Below, in pieces: positions 47,205-55,499 of a stretch of 64,000 nucleotides of DNA. This stretch comes from Massilia sp. Root418 (GTDB lineage: Bacteria; Pseudomonadota; Gammaproteobacteria; Burkholderiales; Burkholderiaceae_D). A program made the position numbers and the translations under genes. Numbering within the stretch: position 1 is the stretch's first letter; the number at the start of each line of letters is the position of its first letter. The stretch spans positions 915,692 to 979,691 of the forward strand of contig NZ_LMEC01000011.1 of assembly GCF_001425265.1 (NCBI RefSeq), in the 5' to 3' direction. The notes under the pieces were generated by a model, which saw only the letters and a program-made list of their open reading frames with translations, had not been told where the DNA came from and ran no database searches.

Positions 47205-47205
47205 T

Positions 47206-48627
47206 ATGCAAAAGACGTTACTTTCCCTGGCCGCCGCGGCGTGCGCCGCGACCTTGTTAAGCGCATGCAGCCTGGCGCCGGTGTACCAGCGTCCGGCGGC
47301 GCCGGTGGCGGCAGGCTGGCCGCAAGGCGACGCCTACAAGCCCGCCCCGGTGGCGGCAGACGCCAAGCCGGCCGCCGACATCGCCTGGCGCGACTACTTC
47401 GCCGACGAACGCCTGCGCCAGGTCATCGCGCTGGCGCTGGCCAACAACCGCGACCTGCGCGTCTCGGCGCTCAATATCGAGAAGGCGCGCGCGCAGTACG
47501 GCATCGAGCGCGCCGCGCTGGTGCCCGGCGTGACCGCGTCCGGCGGCCAGAACGCCACCCGCACGGCGGACAATATGACGCCAGGCGGCCAGGGACAACT
47601 GAGCCGCCAATACACCGCCAGCCTTGGCGTGTCCTACGAGCTGGATTTCTTCGGCAAGGTGCGCAGCCTGTCCGAGGCGGCCCTGCAGCAGTACCTGGGC
47701 ACCGAGGAAGCGCGCCGCGCGCAGCAAATCAGCCTGGTGGCGGAAACGGCCGGCACCTGGCTGACTCTGCAGGCCGACCGCGAGCGCCAGCGCCTGGCGG
47801 CCGACACGCTGAAGAGCCAGCAGATCAGCTATGAGCTGAGCAAGCGCCGCTTCGACGCGGGCGCCACGTCCGGCCTGGACATGTACGAAGCCCAGACCAG
47901 CGTGGAAGCGGCCCGCAACGACATGGCGCTCTACACCGCGCAGGTGGCGCAGGGCGAGAACGCGCTGGCGCTGGTGGTGGGCGCGGCGGTGCCGGCCGAG
48001 CTGCAACAGCAGCAGGCGCCGCTGGCCAGCGTGGCGGCGATGGCTGAACTGCCTTCCGGCCTGCCGTCCGACTTGCTGCAGCGCCGCCCGGACGTGCTGG
48101 GCGCCGAACGCACGCTGCAGGCGGCCAACGCCAACATCGGCGCGGCGCGCGCGGCTTTCTTCCCCAGCATATCGCTGACCGGCAGCGCCGGCAGCGCCAG
48201 CAGCAACCTGTCCGGATTGTTCAAGGCCGGTTCGGGCACCTGGAGTTTCCTGCCGCAGATCAGTCTTCCCATCTTCAACGGCGGCGCCAACACGGCCAAC
48301 CTGGCCGTGGCCAAGGTGGAGCGCGACATTGCGGTGGCGCGCTACGAGCAGGCCATCCAGTCTGCCTTCCGGGAAGTGGCGGACGCGCTGGCCCAGCGCG
48401 GCACGCTGGACGAGCGCCTGGCGTCGCAGGTGGCGCTGGCCGATGCGTCGCAGAAGAGCTTCCGCATCCACGAGGCGCGCTACCAGAAGGGTTCGGAGTC
48501 TTACCTGAACGCGCTGGTGTCGCAGCGCGCGCTATACGCTGCACAGCAAAGCCTGATCTCGGCCCGCCTGGCGCGCGCCGCCAACCAGGTCACCTTGTAC
48601 AAGGTGCTGGGCGGCGGCTACCAGTAA
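47206..48627 (+). CDS. Outer-membrane efflux channel (OprM/NodT family)
   Basis: The protein has 473 residues. A lipobox (AATLLSAC) starts the mature lipoprotein SLAPVYQRPAAPVAAGW. Two TolC-type repeats follow, with RRFDAGATSGLDMYEAQTSV (first half) and ARYQKGSESYLNALVSQRAL (second half). It completes the tripartite pump. The ATG comes one base after the transporter stop, so coupling is tight. Confidence 0.94.
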   Translation: MQKTLLSLAAAACAATLLSACSLAPVYQRPAAPVAAGWPQGDAYKPAPVAADAKPAADIAWRDYFADERLRQVIALALANNRDLRVSALNIEKARAQYGIERAALVPGVTASGGQNATRTADNMTPGGQGQLSRQYTASLGVSYELDFFGKVRSLSEAALQQYLGTEEARRAQQISLVAETAGTWLTLQADRERQRLAADTLKSQQISYELSKRRFDAGATSGLDMYEAQTSVEAARNDMALYTAQVAQGENALALVVGAAVPAELQQQQAPLASVAAMAELPSGLPSDLLQRRPDVLGAERTLQAANANIGAARAAFFPSISLTGSAGSASSNLSGLFKAGSGTWSFLPQISLPIFNGGANTANLAVAKVERDIAVARYEQAIQSAFREVADALAQRGTLDERLASQVALADASQKSFRIHEARYQKGSESYLNALVSQRALYAAQQSLISARLARAANQVTLYKVLGGGYQ

Positions 48628-48660
48628 TGATGGGGCAGGGCGACGCTTGCGCAGGGGGTG

Positions 48661-49149
48661 TTACGCCGGCTGCCATTCCATGGCCGCGTACAGGCCGTCC
48701 AGTCCCTGCATGATGAAGTCGCAGCGCTGGCAAAGCCGCTGCGCCGGGTTGCCCAGCAAGACGTTCATGCGCACCGGCAGGTGCAGGCGCTGGCCGTGCG
48801 CCTGCAGGCCGCGCAGCAGGCCCCGGCCGATGCCGCGTCCCCGGTATTCGGGCAGCAGCGTGATGTCGATCAGCCGCACTTCGTCGTCGCTGTACTGCAC
48901 GTACAGCCGGCCGATCGGCCGCTCGCGCTCGACGATGATGGTGGCTTCGGCGTCCGGATACTGCAGCTGGAAATCGGTCTGCTGCGCCTTGAATTGGACG
49001 GTTTGCAACATCGCCTCGGTGGCCGCGTCGCAGCCATGCAGGCGGAACTCCGTGCCGCGTGCGCTGGCATACAAGCGCTGCAAAAAGGCCTGGTCGGCCA
49101 GCGTGGCTGGGCGCAGTTCAATGGATGGCGCGGTCTTGTAGGTCATCAT
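48661..49149 (-). CDS. GNAT-family N-acetyltransferase
   Basis: The protein has 162 residues. The acetyl-CoA loop is the motif LLPEYRGRGIGRGLLRGL (Q/RxxGxG/A), preceded by strand DEVRLIDITL. The N-terminus is ELRPATLADQAFLQRLYASA. The substrate is unknown. Starts at ATG 49149 or 49146 are equally possible. It converges with the efflux operon and diverges from the TetR gene. Confidence 0.87.
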   Translation of the reverse strand: MMTYKTAPSIELRPATLADQAFLQRLYASARGTEFRLHGCDAATEAMLQTVQFKAQQTDFQLQYPDAEATIIVERERPIGRLYVQYSDDEVRLIDITLLPEYRGRGIGRGLLRGLQAHGQRLHLPVRMNVLLGNPAQRLCQRCDFIMQGLDGLYAAMEWQPA

Positions 49150-49273
49150 GGACGACACCCTGTGCTGGTTTGTGTTGTCTTTATGGTATCACCAATCGGG
49201 CCTGCTGTTGTACGCCAAATTGACAAAATGCGCGGCGTTGGCCACAGTACCGCATCGAACACGAGGAACCCTC

Positions 49274-49885
49274 ATGAGCACCACCGAAAAACGCCATCTC
49301 GACCCGGAGCGCGCCCTGGTGCGCCGCAAGCAGGTGCTGGACGCTGCGGCCGCCTGTTTCGGGCGCAGCGGCTTCCACGGCGCCAGCATGGCCGAGATCT
49401 CCAAGGCGGCCGGCATGAGCGCCGGCCATATCTACAACTACTTCGACAGCAAGGACGCCATCATCGCGGCCTTCGTGGAGCAGAACGTGGAGCGCGTGTC
49501 GCAGCTGATGCGCGACCTGGAGCAGCAGGCCGACCCGCTGCAGTCCATCGTGGACGACGCGCCGCGCCACGTCAGCGAGCACCTGGACCCCAACACCTGG
49601 CCGCTGGCGCTGGAGATTTCCGCCGAAGCGGCGCGCAATCCCAAGATCGCCGAAGTGGTGCACGACGCCGACCGGCGCTCGCGCGCGCAGTTCCGCGCCA
49701 TCCTCAAGGCCTCGCGCGAGCAAAAAGGGCTGGCGGTGGACGACGACACCATGGACGGCCTGGTCGAGGCCATGATCTGCATCTTCCAGGGACTGGACCT
49801 GCGGGTGGTGCACAATCCCAAGCTGAACGAAGCGGCGCTGGCGCGCTACATGGGCATCGCCATGAAGGCGATGCTGTTCTCATAA
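49274..49885 (+). CDS. TetR-family repressor
   Basis: From ATG 49274 the protein has 203 residues. The N-terminal HTH is [20 protein letters not shown], then [20 protein letters not shown]. The C-terminal ligand domain is helical, like AcrR-type regulators. A clear GAGGAACCCTC ribosome site and a TTGACA at about 49221 precede it. It lies just past the RND operon and GNAT gene, so it may control them, but a shared operator was not found. The FAH gene follows 10 bp later and is probably co-transcribed. Confidence 0.88.
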   Translation: MSTTEKRHLDPERALVRRKQVLDAAAACFGRSGFHGASMAEISKAAGMSAGHIYNYFDSKDAIIAAFVEQNVERVSQLMRDLEQQADPLQSIVDDAPRHVSEHLDPNTWPLALEISAEAARNPKIAEVVHDADRRSRAQFRAILKASREQKGLAVDDDTMDGLVEAMICIFQGLDLRVVHNPKLNEAALARYMGIAMKAMLFS

Positions 49886-49895
49886 AAAGGACACG

Positions 49896-50606
49896 ATGAG
49901 CTCTCCCTACATCTTCCCCGCCCACGACATCGCCGGCCTGCCGGTAGCCGGCACGGACGCGCTGTTCCCGGTGCGCCGCATCTACTGCGTCGGCCGCAAC
50001 TACGCCGGCCACGCCCGCGAAATGGGTTCCGACCCGACCCGCGAACCGCCGTTCTTCTTCTGCAAGCCGGGCGACACCATGGCCGTGCTGCCGGTGCCGC
50101 CGCAGGGCGTAGCCGAGCTGCCGTATCCCCCCAGGACCGGCAATTACCACTACGAGTGCGAACTGGTGGTAGCCATCGGCAAGGGCGGCAGCGACATCGC
50201 CGTGGAGGACGCGCTGCAGCACGTATTCGGTTACGCGGTCGGCCTGGACATGACCCGGCGCGACCTGCAGGGCCAGATGAAGGACGCCGGGCGTCCATGG
50301 GAAATCGGCAAGGCCTTCGATTACTCGGCGCCCATCGGCGTGATCACGCGCGCGGCGCAGGCCGAAGGCATCGCGCAGGCGGCCATCACGCTGGAAGTGG
50401 ACGGCGCGGTCAAGCAGTCCAGCCACATCACGCACCTGATCTGGTCGATCAGCGAGACCATCGCCAACCTGTCCACGCTGTTCACCTTGCAGCCGGGCGA
50501 CCTGATCTTCAGCGGCACGCCGGAAGGCGTGGGCGCAGTGGTGCGCGGCCAGACCATGGTGGCGCAGATTGACGGTTTGGCGCCGATCGCGCTGAAAGTC
50601 GTCTAA
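49896..50606 (+). CDS. Fumarylacetoacetate hydrolase family protein
   Basis: The protein has 236 residues. The FAH fold shows in [18 protein letters not shown], the metal-binding FKP-like [27 protein letters not shown] with its Glu ligands, and [17 protein letters not shown] at the end. It hydrolyses C-C bonds of beta-keto acids such as fumarylpyruvate or acylpyruvates. The exact substrate cannot be set. Its stop overlaps the convergent sirtuin stop by 4 bp. Confidence 0.88.
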   Translation: MSSPYIFPAHDIAGLPVAGTDALFPVRRIYCVGRNYAGHAREMGSDPTREPPFFFCKPGDTMAVLPVPPQGVAELPYPPRTGNYHYECELVVAIGKGGSDIAVEDALQHVFGYAVGLDMTRRDLQGQMKDAGRPWEIGKAFDYSAPIGVITRAAQAEGIAQAAITLEVDGAVKQSSHITHLIWSISETIANLSTLFTLQPGDLIFSGTPEGVGAVVRGQTMVAQIDGLAPIALKVV

Positions 50607-51433
50607 AGCTTTTCCATGGCGGCGGCGATGGCCCGCAGGCCGTCGAGCGCGCCCATGGCGATGCCCACGTCTTCTCTTCCCGGCACCTGCGGCTCGCGCG
50701 GATTGATGCGCACCAGCCGCCCGCCGTGGCGCTGCACCACGCCGTGGCTGAAGCGGCGCACCGACGGAATCGCGGTGCCCGCGCCCAGTTCCACCACCAC
50801 CGGGCGGCGCACCCGCGCCAGCCAGGCCTGCATGCGCGCCTCCTGCGCCGCCGCGCGGCGTTCCAGCCATGCTCCATCGCCGAACATCAGGATATTCGGC
50901 CGCGCCAGTCCGCCGCAGTGCGGGCAGGCGGGCGGCGCGTTGCGCAGGCGGCAGGCATCGGCATCCACCGCCGGCACAAAGCCGTCCGCGCGCCAGATGT
51001 CGCCGCAGCAGGGCCGCAAGCACTGCAGATGGTGGATCGAGCCGTGGCACTCCAGCACCCGCTGCGGGTCGAAGCCAGCCAGCTGGAACTGCCCGTCCAC
51101 ATTGCTGGTGAAGACGCTGGCGCCATGTTCCATGCCTTCGCCCCAGGCCCGCAGCAGCGCGAAGCCCGCGTGCGGCACGGTGGCGCGGTACAGCGCCAGC
51201 CGGTGGCCGTAGAAGCCCCAGGCCAGCGCCGGGTCCGCGCGGAACGCCCGCGGCGAGGCGATGCTGCTGAAGTCCAGCCGCGCGCGGCCCAGCGCCGGAT
51301 AGGCTGTCCAGAAGCCCTCGTTGCCGCGAAAGTCGGGCAAACCCGAGTCCACCCCCATGCCGGCGCCGGCAGCCACGATGAGCGCATCGGCCTGGGCAAT
51401 CAGCGCCGCGGCAGAGTTGATGGAATTAATCAT
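50603..51433 (-). CDS. SIR2-family NAD-dependent deacylase
   Basis: The protein has 276 residues. The NAD site is [20 protein letters not shown] (the usual GAGxS.xSG motif here with Met-Gly-Val-Asp-Ser), then [20 protein letters not shown] with the catalytic His in [14 protein letters not shown] Zn knuckle uses CLRPCCGD and CPHCGG. It removes acyl groups from lysines with NAD. Usual sirtuins have TQN(V/I)D; here TSNVD, a divergent group common in this family. The last chromosomal gene before the prophage. Confidence 0.85.
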   Translation of the reverse strand: MINSINSAAALIAQADALIVAAGAGMGVDSGLPDFRGNEGFWTAYPALGRARLDFSSIASPRAFRADPALAWGFYGHRLALYRATVPHAGFALLRAWGEGMEHGASVFTSNVDGQFQLAGFDPQRVLECHGSIHHLQCLRPCCGDIWRADGFVPAVDADACRLRNAPPACPHCGGLARPNILMFGDGAWLERRAAAQEARMQAWLARVRRPVVVELGAGTAIPSVRRFSHGVVQRHGGRLVRINPREPQVPGREDVGIAMGALDGLRAIAAAMEKL

Positions 51434-51453
51434 ACGTTAAGCATAAAGCACTC

Positions 51454-51483
51454 TTACCAAAATCCCAAACCTGCTGCTATAAT
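51454..51483 (+). promoter_or_regulatory. Promoter of tRNA-Pro
   Basis: A perfect TATAAT (51478-51483) lies 12 bp before the tRNA. The -35 is TTACCA (51454-51459) with an 18-bp spacer. Confidence 0.6.
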
Positions 51484-51495
51484 GCTTTCGTTCGT

Positions 51496-51572
51496 CGGGG
51501 CGTAGCGCAGCCTGGTAGCGTACTTGCATGGGGTGCAAGGGGTCGTGTGTTCGAATCACACCGTCCCGACCA
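51496..51572 (+). tRNA. tRNA-Pro (anticodon GGG)
   Basis: The 77-nt cloverleaf includes the encoded CCA. The acceptor arms CGGGGCG and CGTCCCG pair fully (one G-U). The D arm is AGCGCAGCCTGGTAGCG, the anticodon stem CTTGC/GCAAG with loop ATGGGGT gives anticodon GGG, and the T arm is GTGTGTTCGAATCACAC. The prophage integrase lies directly beyond its 3' end, so the tRNA 3' half is the likely attachment site; the second copy would be outside the window. Confidence 0.95.
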
Positions 51573-51605
51573 GATAAATCAAAGAGTTAGCAACGAAGCT
51601 GTATA

Positions 51606-51656
51606 AAAGCCCAGTGCTGTATATTAGACGATTGTCTAATATCCACATCGGGCTTT
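51606..51656. terminator. Nested hairpin between tRNA and integrase
   Basis: The outer arms AAAGCCC (51606-51612) and GGGCTTT (51650-51656) enclose an inner perfect inverted repeat ATATTAGAC (51621-51629), GATT, GTCTAATAT (51634-51642). It can end integrase transcription (minus) and tRNA transcription (plus). The inner AT-rich repeat could also belong to the attachment region. Confidence 0.6.
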
Positions 51657-51667
51657 GTTGTTTCTGG

Positions 51668-52801
51668 CTACTTTTCACCGAGCCATGGTAGGTCCATGCT
51701 GATCCCTGAAACGTCCGCGATGACCTCCTTGATGTAGATGTCGGTGGTCTTGCCCGACGTGTGCACCAGGCGCCGCTGGATATCGTCGCGGTGCTCGCCG
51801 CGCCGCGCCGCATCCGTGGCAGCCAGCGCGCGGATGTCCTTGAACACCACGTCCTCCGTCATGCCGATGCGCTCCTTCGCCCTGTCCCACATGGACGACA
51901 GGCCTGTCTTCGTGTACGCCCCACCCTGGCGCGTAGGGAACAGGTAGCGGCTTTTGGCCGCCTTCCCGCCGTAGGTCTGCTTGATCCGGCGCGCGCGGTC
52001 CAGCACCTCCTGGATGGCCGGCGTGACCGTGATATCCACCATCTTCCCGCTGGACTTCTGGGTCTTGCTCGGCTTGATGCGGATCCGCCCGTCCTCGATC
52101 TGGTCTTCCTTCAGCAGGCGGATGTCGATGGCGCGGGCCCACAGAAGGTAAGAGATGTCGATGATGCAAGCGAACATTGGCCCGCTGGGATTGGGCTGCG
52201 TCTTGCCGGTGTCGGCGCGCTCCTTGCTGGTCATGCCGGCCGCCCGGATCGCGCGCACCTGGTCGTGCGTGGCCAGTACCTCGCGCCGGCCGGTTTTGTA
52301 GCTCGACATATCCAGCTGGTCGATGGGGTTGTCCTGGCGCAGCCCCAGCTCGCCGATGATGAACTTGAACAGCTTGCTCATCAGGGCGGCCAGCTTCTTG
52401 GCGGTGTTCGGCGTGGCGCGGTAGTTGTCGCGCAGGAAGCCGGAGCAGTCCTTGGTGGTCACTGCGGCCGCATGGAACTCCTCGAACTCGTCGGCGATCA
52501 CGTCCAGGTAGCGGCAGTAGGTCTTTTTCACTTCCTCGCTGTAGTCGCCCAGCATGTGCGCCTTGAACTCGGCGCAGGCGTACGCCATCGAACCTTCCAG
52601 CACGCGCTTGTCGCCCTTCAGCGCCGCCAGCGCCATGAGCATCGCGCTCTCGCCGTCAGCGGCGCTGCACAGGCGGATCCACTTCTGCTCGCGCCCGGTG
52701 GCCGGGTTCCGCATCGGCAGTGCGGGCAGGAAGTAATACGCGCCGTGCTTCAGGTACACGCGCTGGGGGAGGGCCTTGTTTGCTTTTCTGCGGCGGTTCA
52801 T
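51668..52801 (-). CDS. int: Tyrosine-recombinase integrase
   Basis: The protein has 377 residues. N-terminal arm- and core-binding regions are followed by the catalytic domain: first Arg in LLWARAIDIRLLKEDQIEDG, the second box VVFKDIRALAATDAARRGEH and the nucleophile in LVHTSGKTTDIYIKEV (Tyr356). The second box normally reads HxLRH; here KDIRA, so the first His is replaced. It inserts and excises the prophage at the tRNA. Its start overlaps the DUF4224 stop by 4 bp (ATGA). Its 3' end faces the tRNA, as usual. Confidence 0.92.
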   Translation of the reverse strand: MNRRRKANKALPQRVYLKHGAYYFLPALPMRNPATGREQKWIRLCSAADGESAMLMALAALKGDKRVLEGSMAYACAEFKAHMLGDYSEEVKKTYCRYLDVIADEFEEFHAAAVTTKDCSGFLRDNYRATPNTAKKLAALMSKLFKFIIGELGLRQDNPIDQLDMSSYKTGRREVLATHDQVRAIRAAGMTSKERADTGKTQPNPSGPMFACIIDISYLLWARAIDIRLLKEDQIEDGRIRIKPSKTQKSSGKMVDITVTPAIQEVLDRARRIKQTYGGKAAKSRYLFPTRQGGAYTKTGLSSMWDRAKERIGMTEDVVFKDIRALAATDAARRGEHRDDIQRRLVHTSGKTTDIYIKEVIADVSGISMDLPWLGEK

Positions 52802-53013
52802 CGTCTTGCGGACTTCCGTTGTGGGGCCGGTGCCGCGCTGGCTGCCGACGGGTGGATCAGGTGCATGCGCAGCACGCGCACGGTGTTGTCGTGCAGCCGC
52901 AGGGCCGGTATGCCCAGCAGCTTGAGCGCGCGCAGCTGGAGCGCTGGGCGGCGGTAGTGGGTGAGCTGGTAAATCTCATCATCCGAGAGGATCAGCTCGT
53001 CCATGGTCGTCAT
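52798..53013 (-). CDS. DUF4224 small protein beside integrase
   Basis: The protein has 71 residues. The start MTTMDELILSDDEIYQLTHY and RRPALQLRALKLLGIPALRL fit DUF4224, a small family found right before phage integrases and suspected to be a recombination directionality factor or DNA-binding partner. The link to excision is inference from position. It overlaps int (ATGA). Confidence 0.8.
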   Translation of the reverse strand: MTTMDELILSDDEIYQLTHYRRPALQLRALKLLGIPALRLHDNTVRVLRMHLIHPSAASAAPAPQRKSARR

Positions 53014-53044
53014 AGCGGGATTCCCCTTTCTGCTTGTCGGTTGT

Positions 53045-53257
53045 TTATTGGGGTGGTTCGACCAGGGTCAATTCGCAGGGCCGCACCGGCTCGGCGCTGC
53101 CCTCCAAGTAGACGGTCATTTCGCTGTCACCCTTGTGCCAGTGCAGGCCCGCAATGAAGTGCAGCAGGCCGCGATACTCCACCTGGCGCGCCAGCTGCTT
53201 GGCGCGGTGGAGCCGCAAGTCGTGCTTGTCGGCCTCATCCTGGGACATGTCGGCCAT
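53045..53257 (-). CDS. Small prophage protein, unknown
   Basis: The protein has 70 residues, charged, starting MADMSQDEADKHDLRLHRAK. It has no recognised family. The ATG lies 3 bp past the stop of the cupin-like gene and its frame has the same codon style as its neighbours, which supports it as real. Confidence 0.6.
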   Translation of the reverse strand: MADMSQDEADKHDLRLHRAKQLARQVEYRGLLHFIAGLHWHKGDSEMTVYLEGSAEPVRPCELTLVEPPQ

Positions 53258-53260
53258 GGC

Positions 53261-53887
53261 TCACCACCAATTCCAGAGCGCCAGCACCAGGAACGTGCCG
53301 TAAATAGCGGCCAGCTCGCTGATCATGCGGCGGCGCGGAGCCTTTCCTGCCGTTGCTGGCGACGCAGCGGGCTTCGCCGGCAGTCCCAGATATTCGCGCC
53401 ACGGCACTTTGGCGCCGTCTACCATAAAGCCCCAGGTGCCGCGATAGCGGCCGGTTATGAACATGGTCCATGCACCGCCCGGCTCCAGGGAGGTGATGCG
53501 GTGGTACTCGCCGTACTTCAGCGTCGCTGTGTCGCCGGCCAGTCGCGTGTAGAGGTGGTAGACCCTGTTCTCCCGGCGCGCCTCGGTGTAGCCGCCCTTG
53601 AGCACGATGGTGCGGGCGTTCCACGGATGGTCATGGAGATCACGGTCTTGGTCCGGCAGCACGATGTGGTGAATCCGGATGGAGATCGGAAACCGCCATG
53701 CTTTGCGGTCTGCGCCCGACTCGCCGGTGTCCGGGTAGGGGTTGAAGAGCCAGGCCCGGTCCATGTACAGCTCGCCGTCCTTGATGATTGGGCTGTACGG
53801 TGTGCGCTGGGCGCGGCGGATGAGCCACTTGGCTACGGCGGGGCGTGCTGCGATCTGGGCAATGAAGTTCCATATTGGCGACGACAT
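53261..53887 (-). CDS. Cupin-like phage protein
   Basis: From ATG 53887 (AAAGGT site) the protein has 208 residues. The cupin-like core is IHHIVLPDQDRDLHDHPWNA, then LKGGYTE and KYGEYHRITSLEPGG, with the HDHPW metal-type motif seen in a family of prophage proteins. A C-terminal hydrophobic stretch (LAAIYGTFLVLALWNWW) may anchor it. A TTG at 53902 would add five residues. The substrate and role are unknown. It is in the leftward operon after the methyltransferase. Confidence 0.7.
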   Translation of the reverse strand: MSSPIWNFIAQIAARPAVAKWLIRRAQRTPYSPIIKDGELYMDRAWLFNPYPDTGESGADRKAWRFPISIRIHHIVLPDQDRDLHDHPWNARTIVLKGGYTEARRENRVYHLYTRLAGDTATLKYGEYHRITSLEPGGAWTMFITGRYRGTWGFMVDGAKVPWREYLGLPAKPAASPATAGKAPRRRMISELAAIYGTFLVLALWNWW

Positions 53888-53921
53888 GGTTATACCTTTC
53901 AAAGTGTACGGAGTTGCTTGC

Positions 53922-55499
53922 TCAGGCGGCCCTGGCGAAGCGGTAGGGCGGCTGATAATTCGCGGCGATCACAGCGCGGCCAAGTTTTGGCGGCACGGCG
54001 TTGCCGCACATGGAGACCTGGGTGGCCTTGCTGAAGACGCGGCCATCGTGCCCACGATCGATGATGTAGCTGGGCGGGAAGCTGCTGGCGTTGTACAGCT
54101 CGCGCGGCGTGAGCATGCGCAGGCAGATATCGACGACGACATATGGGTCGCCCTTGATCCACACCGTGACCACCGCCAGGCGGTCTTTTGTGGTCGCGGT
54201 GGCCATCGGCTCGCGCAGGTCGCCCCATTGCCCGCCCTCGCCGTAGTACCGGATCAGGAATGCGGCGCAGCGCAGTGCGCCTTCCTCGGCTTCCGGTGAC
54301 AGCGTGTATTCCACGACGGCATGGTGCTGGCCGCCGGCGCTGATGGTGTGGATCGGCTCGCGCAGATCGCGGGCATCGCAATTGCCGCGCAGGTGCAGAA
54401 GGTGTGCCAGCACCGGCCGCTGCTGACTGCCGGTGTTCGTCACGGTTGATAGCGGCTCGCGCGGGTCCCGCGCTGGCGTGCTGTTGAACCCGCTGTTCGC
54501 CTGGTCGATAAACGCGGCCACCAGGGTCGGCTGCACCACTGCAAGTGCTCCGCCCTTTGGCCACGCAGTGATGGTGCGCAGCGGCTCGCGGATCGAATCG
54601 ATGGTGTCGCGGGACCAGTTGGCGATAGGCACGATGAAGGGATCACCGCTGTCCAGTACGTGCTTTTTCAGGCCGAGCGCAATCCGGTGCATCGTGGCGT
54701 CCGCGAGCGGCTTGGGGCGGTCGAAGATCGATTTCCCGGGCAAGCTCCAGTCGATGTGCTTGCTGACTGCCTCCCAGCGCTTCTGGCCGCGCTTGGGCAC
54801 CTTGAAGTGGGTTGGTTCTGGCCAGATGATGGGCGCGCCGTCGCAGCGTGCCACCATGATGAGTCGCCGGCGCGTAGTGGGTGCGCCAAAGTCGGCGGCG
54901 CAGAGTATGCGGTCTTCGACCTCGTAGCCATTCGCTCGCAGCAAGCTGATGAACTTCTTCCACGTCTGGCCAATACGTTTCGGGTCGGGCACCAGGAACT
55001 GCTGCTCAACCGGCACGCGCTCGCCTGGGGCTGCGACGCTTCGGTCGAGCTTGACCACGCGGCCGGTGGTCTTGCAGCGCTTGGCGACGAGCGGCCCCCA
55101 CTGGCGGATCTGCTTGACGTTCTCCAGCGTGATGACGCGCGGCCGCTTCTGGCCAGCCCAGCGAATCCCGATCCAGGCCAGCCCCCGCAGCTTCTTGCTC
55201 CGAGGCTGGCCGCCTTTCGCCTGGCTGTGGTCTGTGCAGTCGGGGCTCATATGGAGCAGCCCGACGGGGCGGCCACGCGTGACCTTGATCGGGCAGACGT
55301 CGAACACGTCCTGACAGTGGTGTTCGGTTTGCGGATGGTTGGCGGCGTGCATGCTGCATGCGTCGTCGTTGTGGTTGACCGAGATATCGACATGGCGGCC
55401 GGTGGCCTGTTCGATCGCTTCGGACATGCCGCCGCCGCAGGCGAATTCATCGACGATCAGTTCGTCGTCAAGAGGCAGAATGAATTGAGGTGCGCTCAT
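53922..55499 (-). CDS. Prophage C5 DNA-cytosine methyltransferase
   Basis: The protein has 525 residues. Motif I is DEFACGGGMSEAIEQATG (AdoMet site). The catalytic motif reads MSPDCTDHSQAKGG (Cys88), where most enzymes have PCQ; the SPDC(T/R)H form is known in a phage group. ENV (about residues 126-128) and the late RRRLIMVARC box are present. The central 200 residues hold the target-recognition region, but the methylated sequence cannot be inferred. It probably protects phage DNA from host restriction. Its ATG overlaps the reverse transcriptase stop by 4 bp. Confidence 0.9.
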   Translation of the reverse strand: MSAPQFILPLDDELIVDEFACGGGMSEAIEQATGRHVDISVNHNDDACSMHAANHPQTEHHCQDVFDVCPIKVTRGRPVGLLHMSPDCTDHSQAKGGQPRSKKLRGLAWIGIRWAGQKRPRVITLENVKQIRQWGPLVAKRCKTTGRVVKLDRSVAAPGERVPVEQQFLVPDPKRIGQTWKKFISLLRANGYEVEDRILCAADFGAPTTRRRLIMVARCDGAPIIWPEPTHFKVPKRGQKRWEAVSKHIDWSLPGKSIFDRPKPLADATMHRIALGLKKHVLDSGDPFIVPIANWSRDTIDSIREPLRTITAWPKGGALAVVQPTLVAAFIDQANSGFNSTPARDPREPLSTVTNTGSQQRPVLAHLLHLRGNCDARDLREPIHTISAGGQHHAVVEYTLSPEAEEGALRCAAFLIRYYGEGGQWGDLREPMATATTKDRLAVVTVWIKGDPYVVVDICLRMLTPRELYNASSFPPSYIIDRGHDGRVFSKATQVSMCGNAVPPKLGRAVIAANYQPPYRFARAA

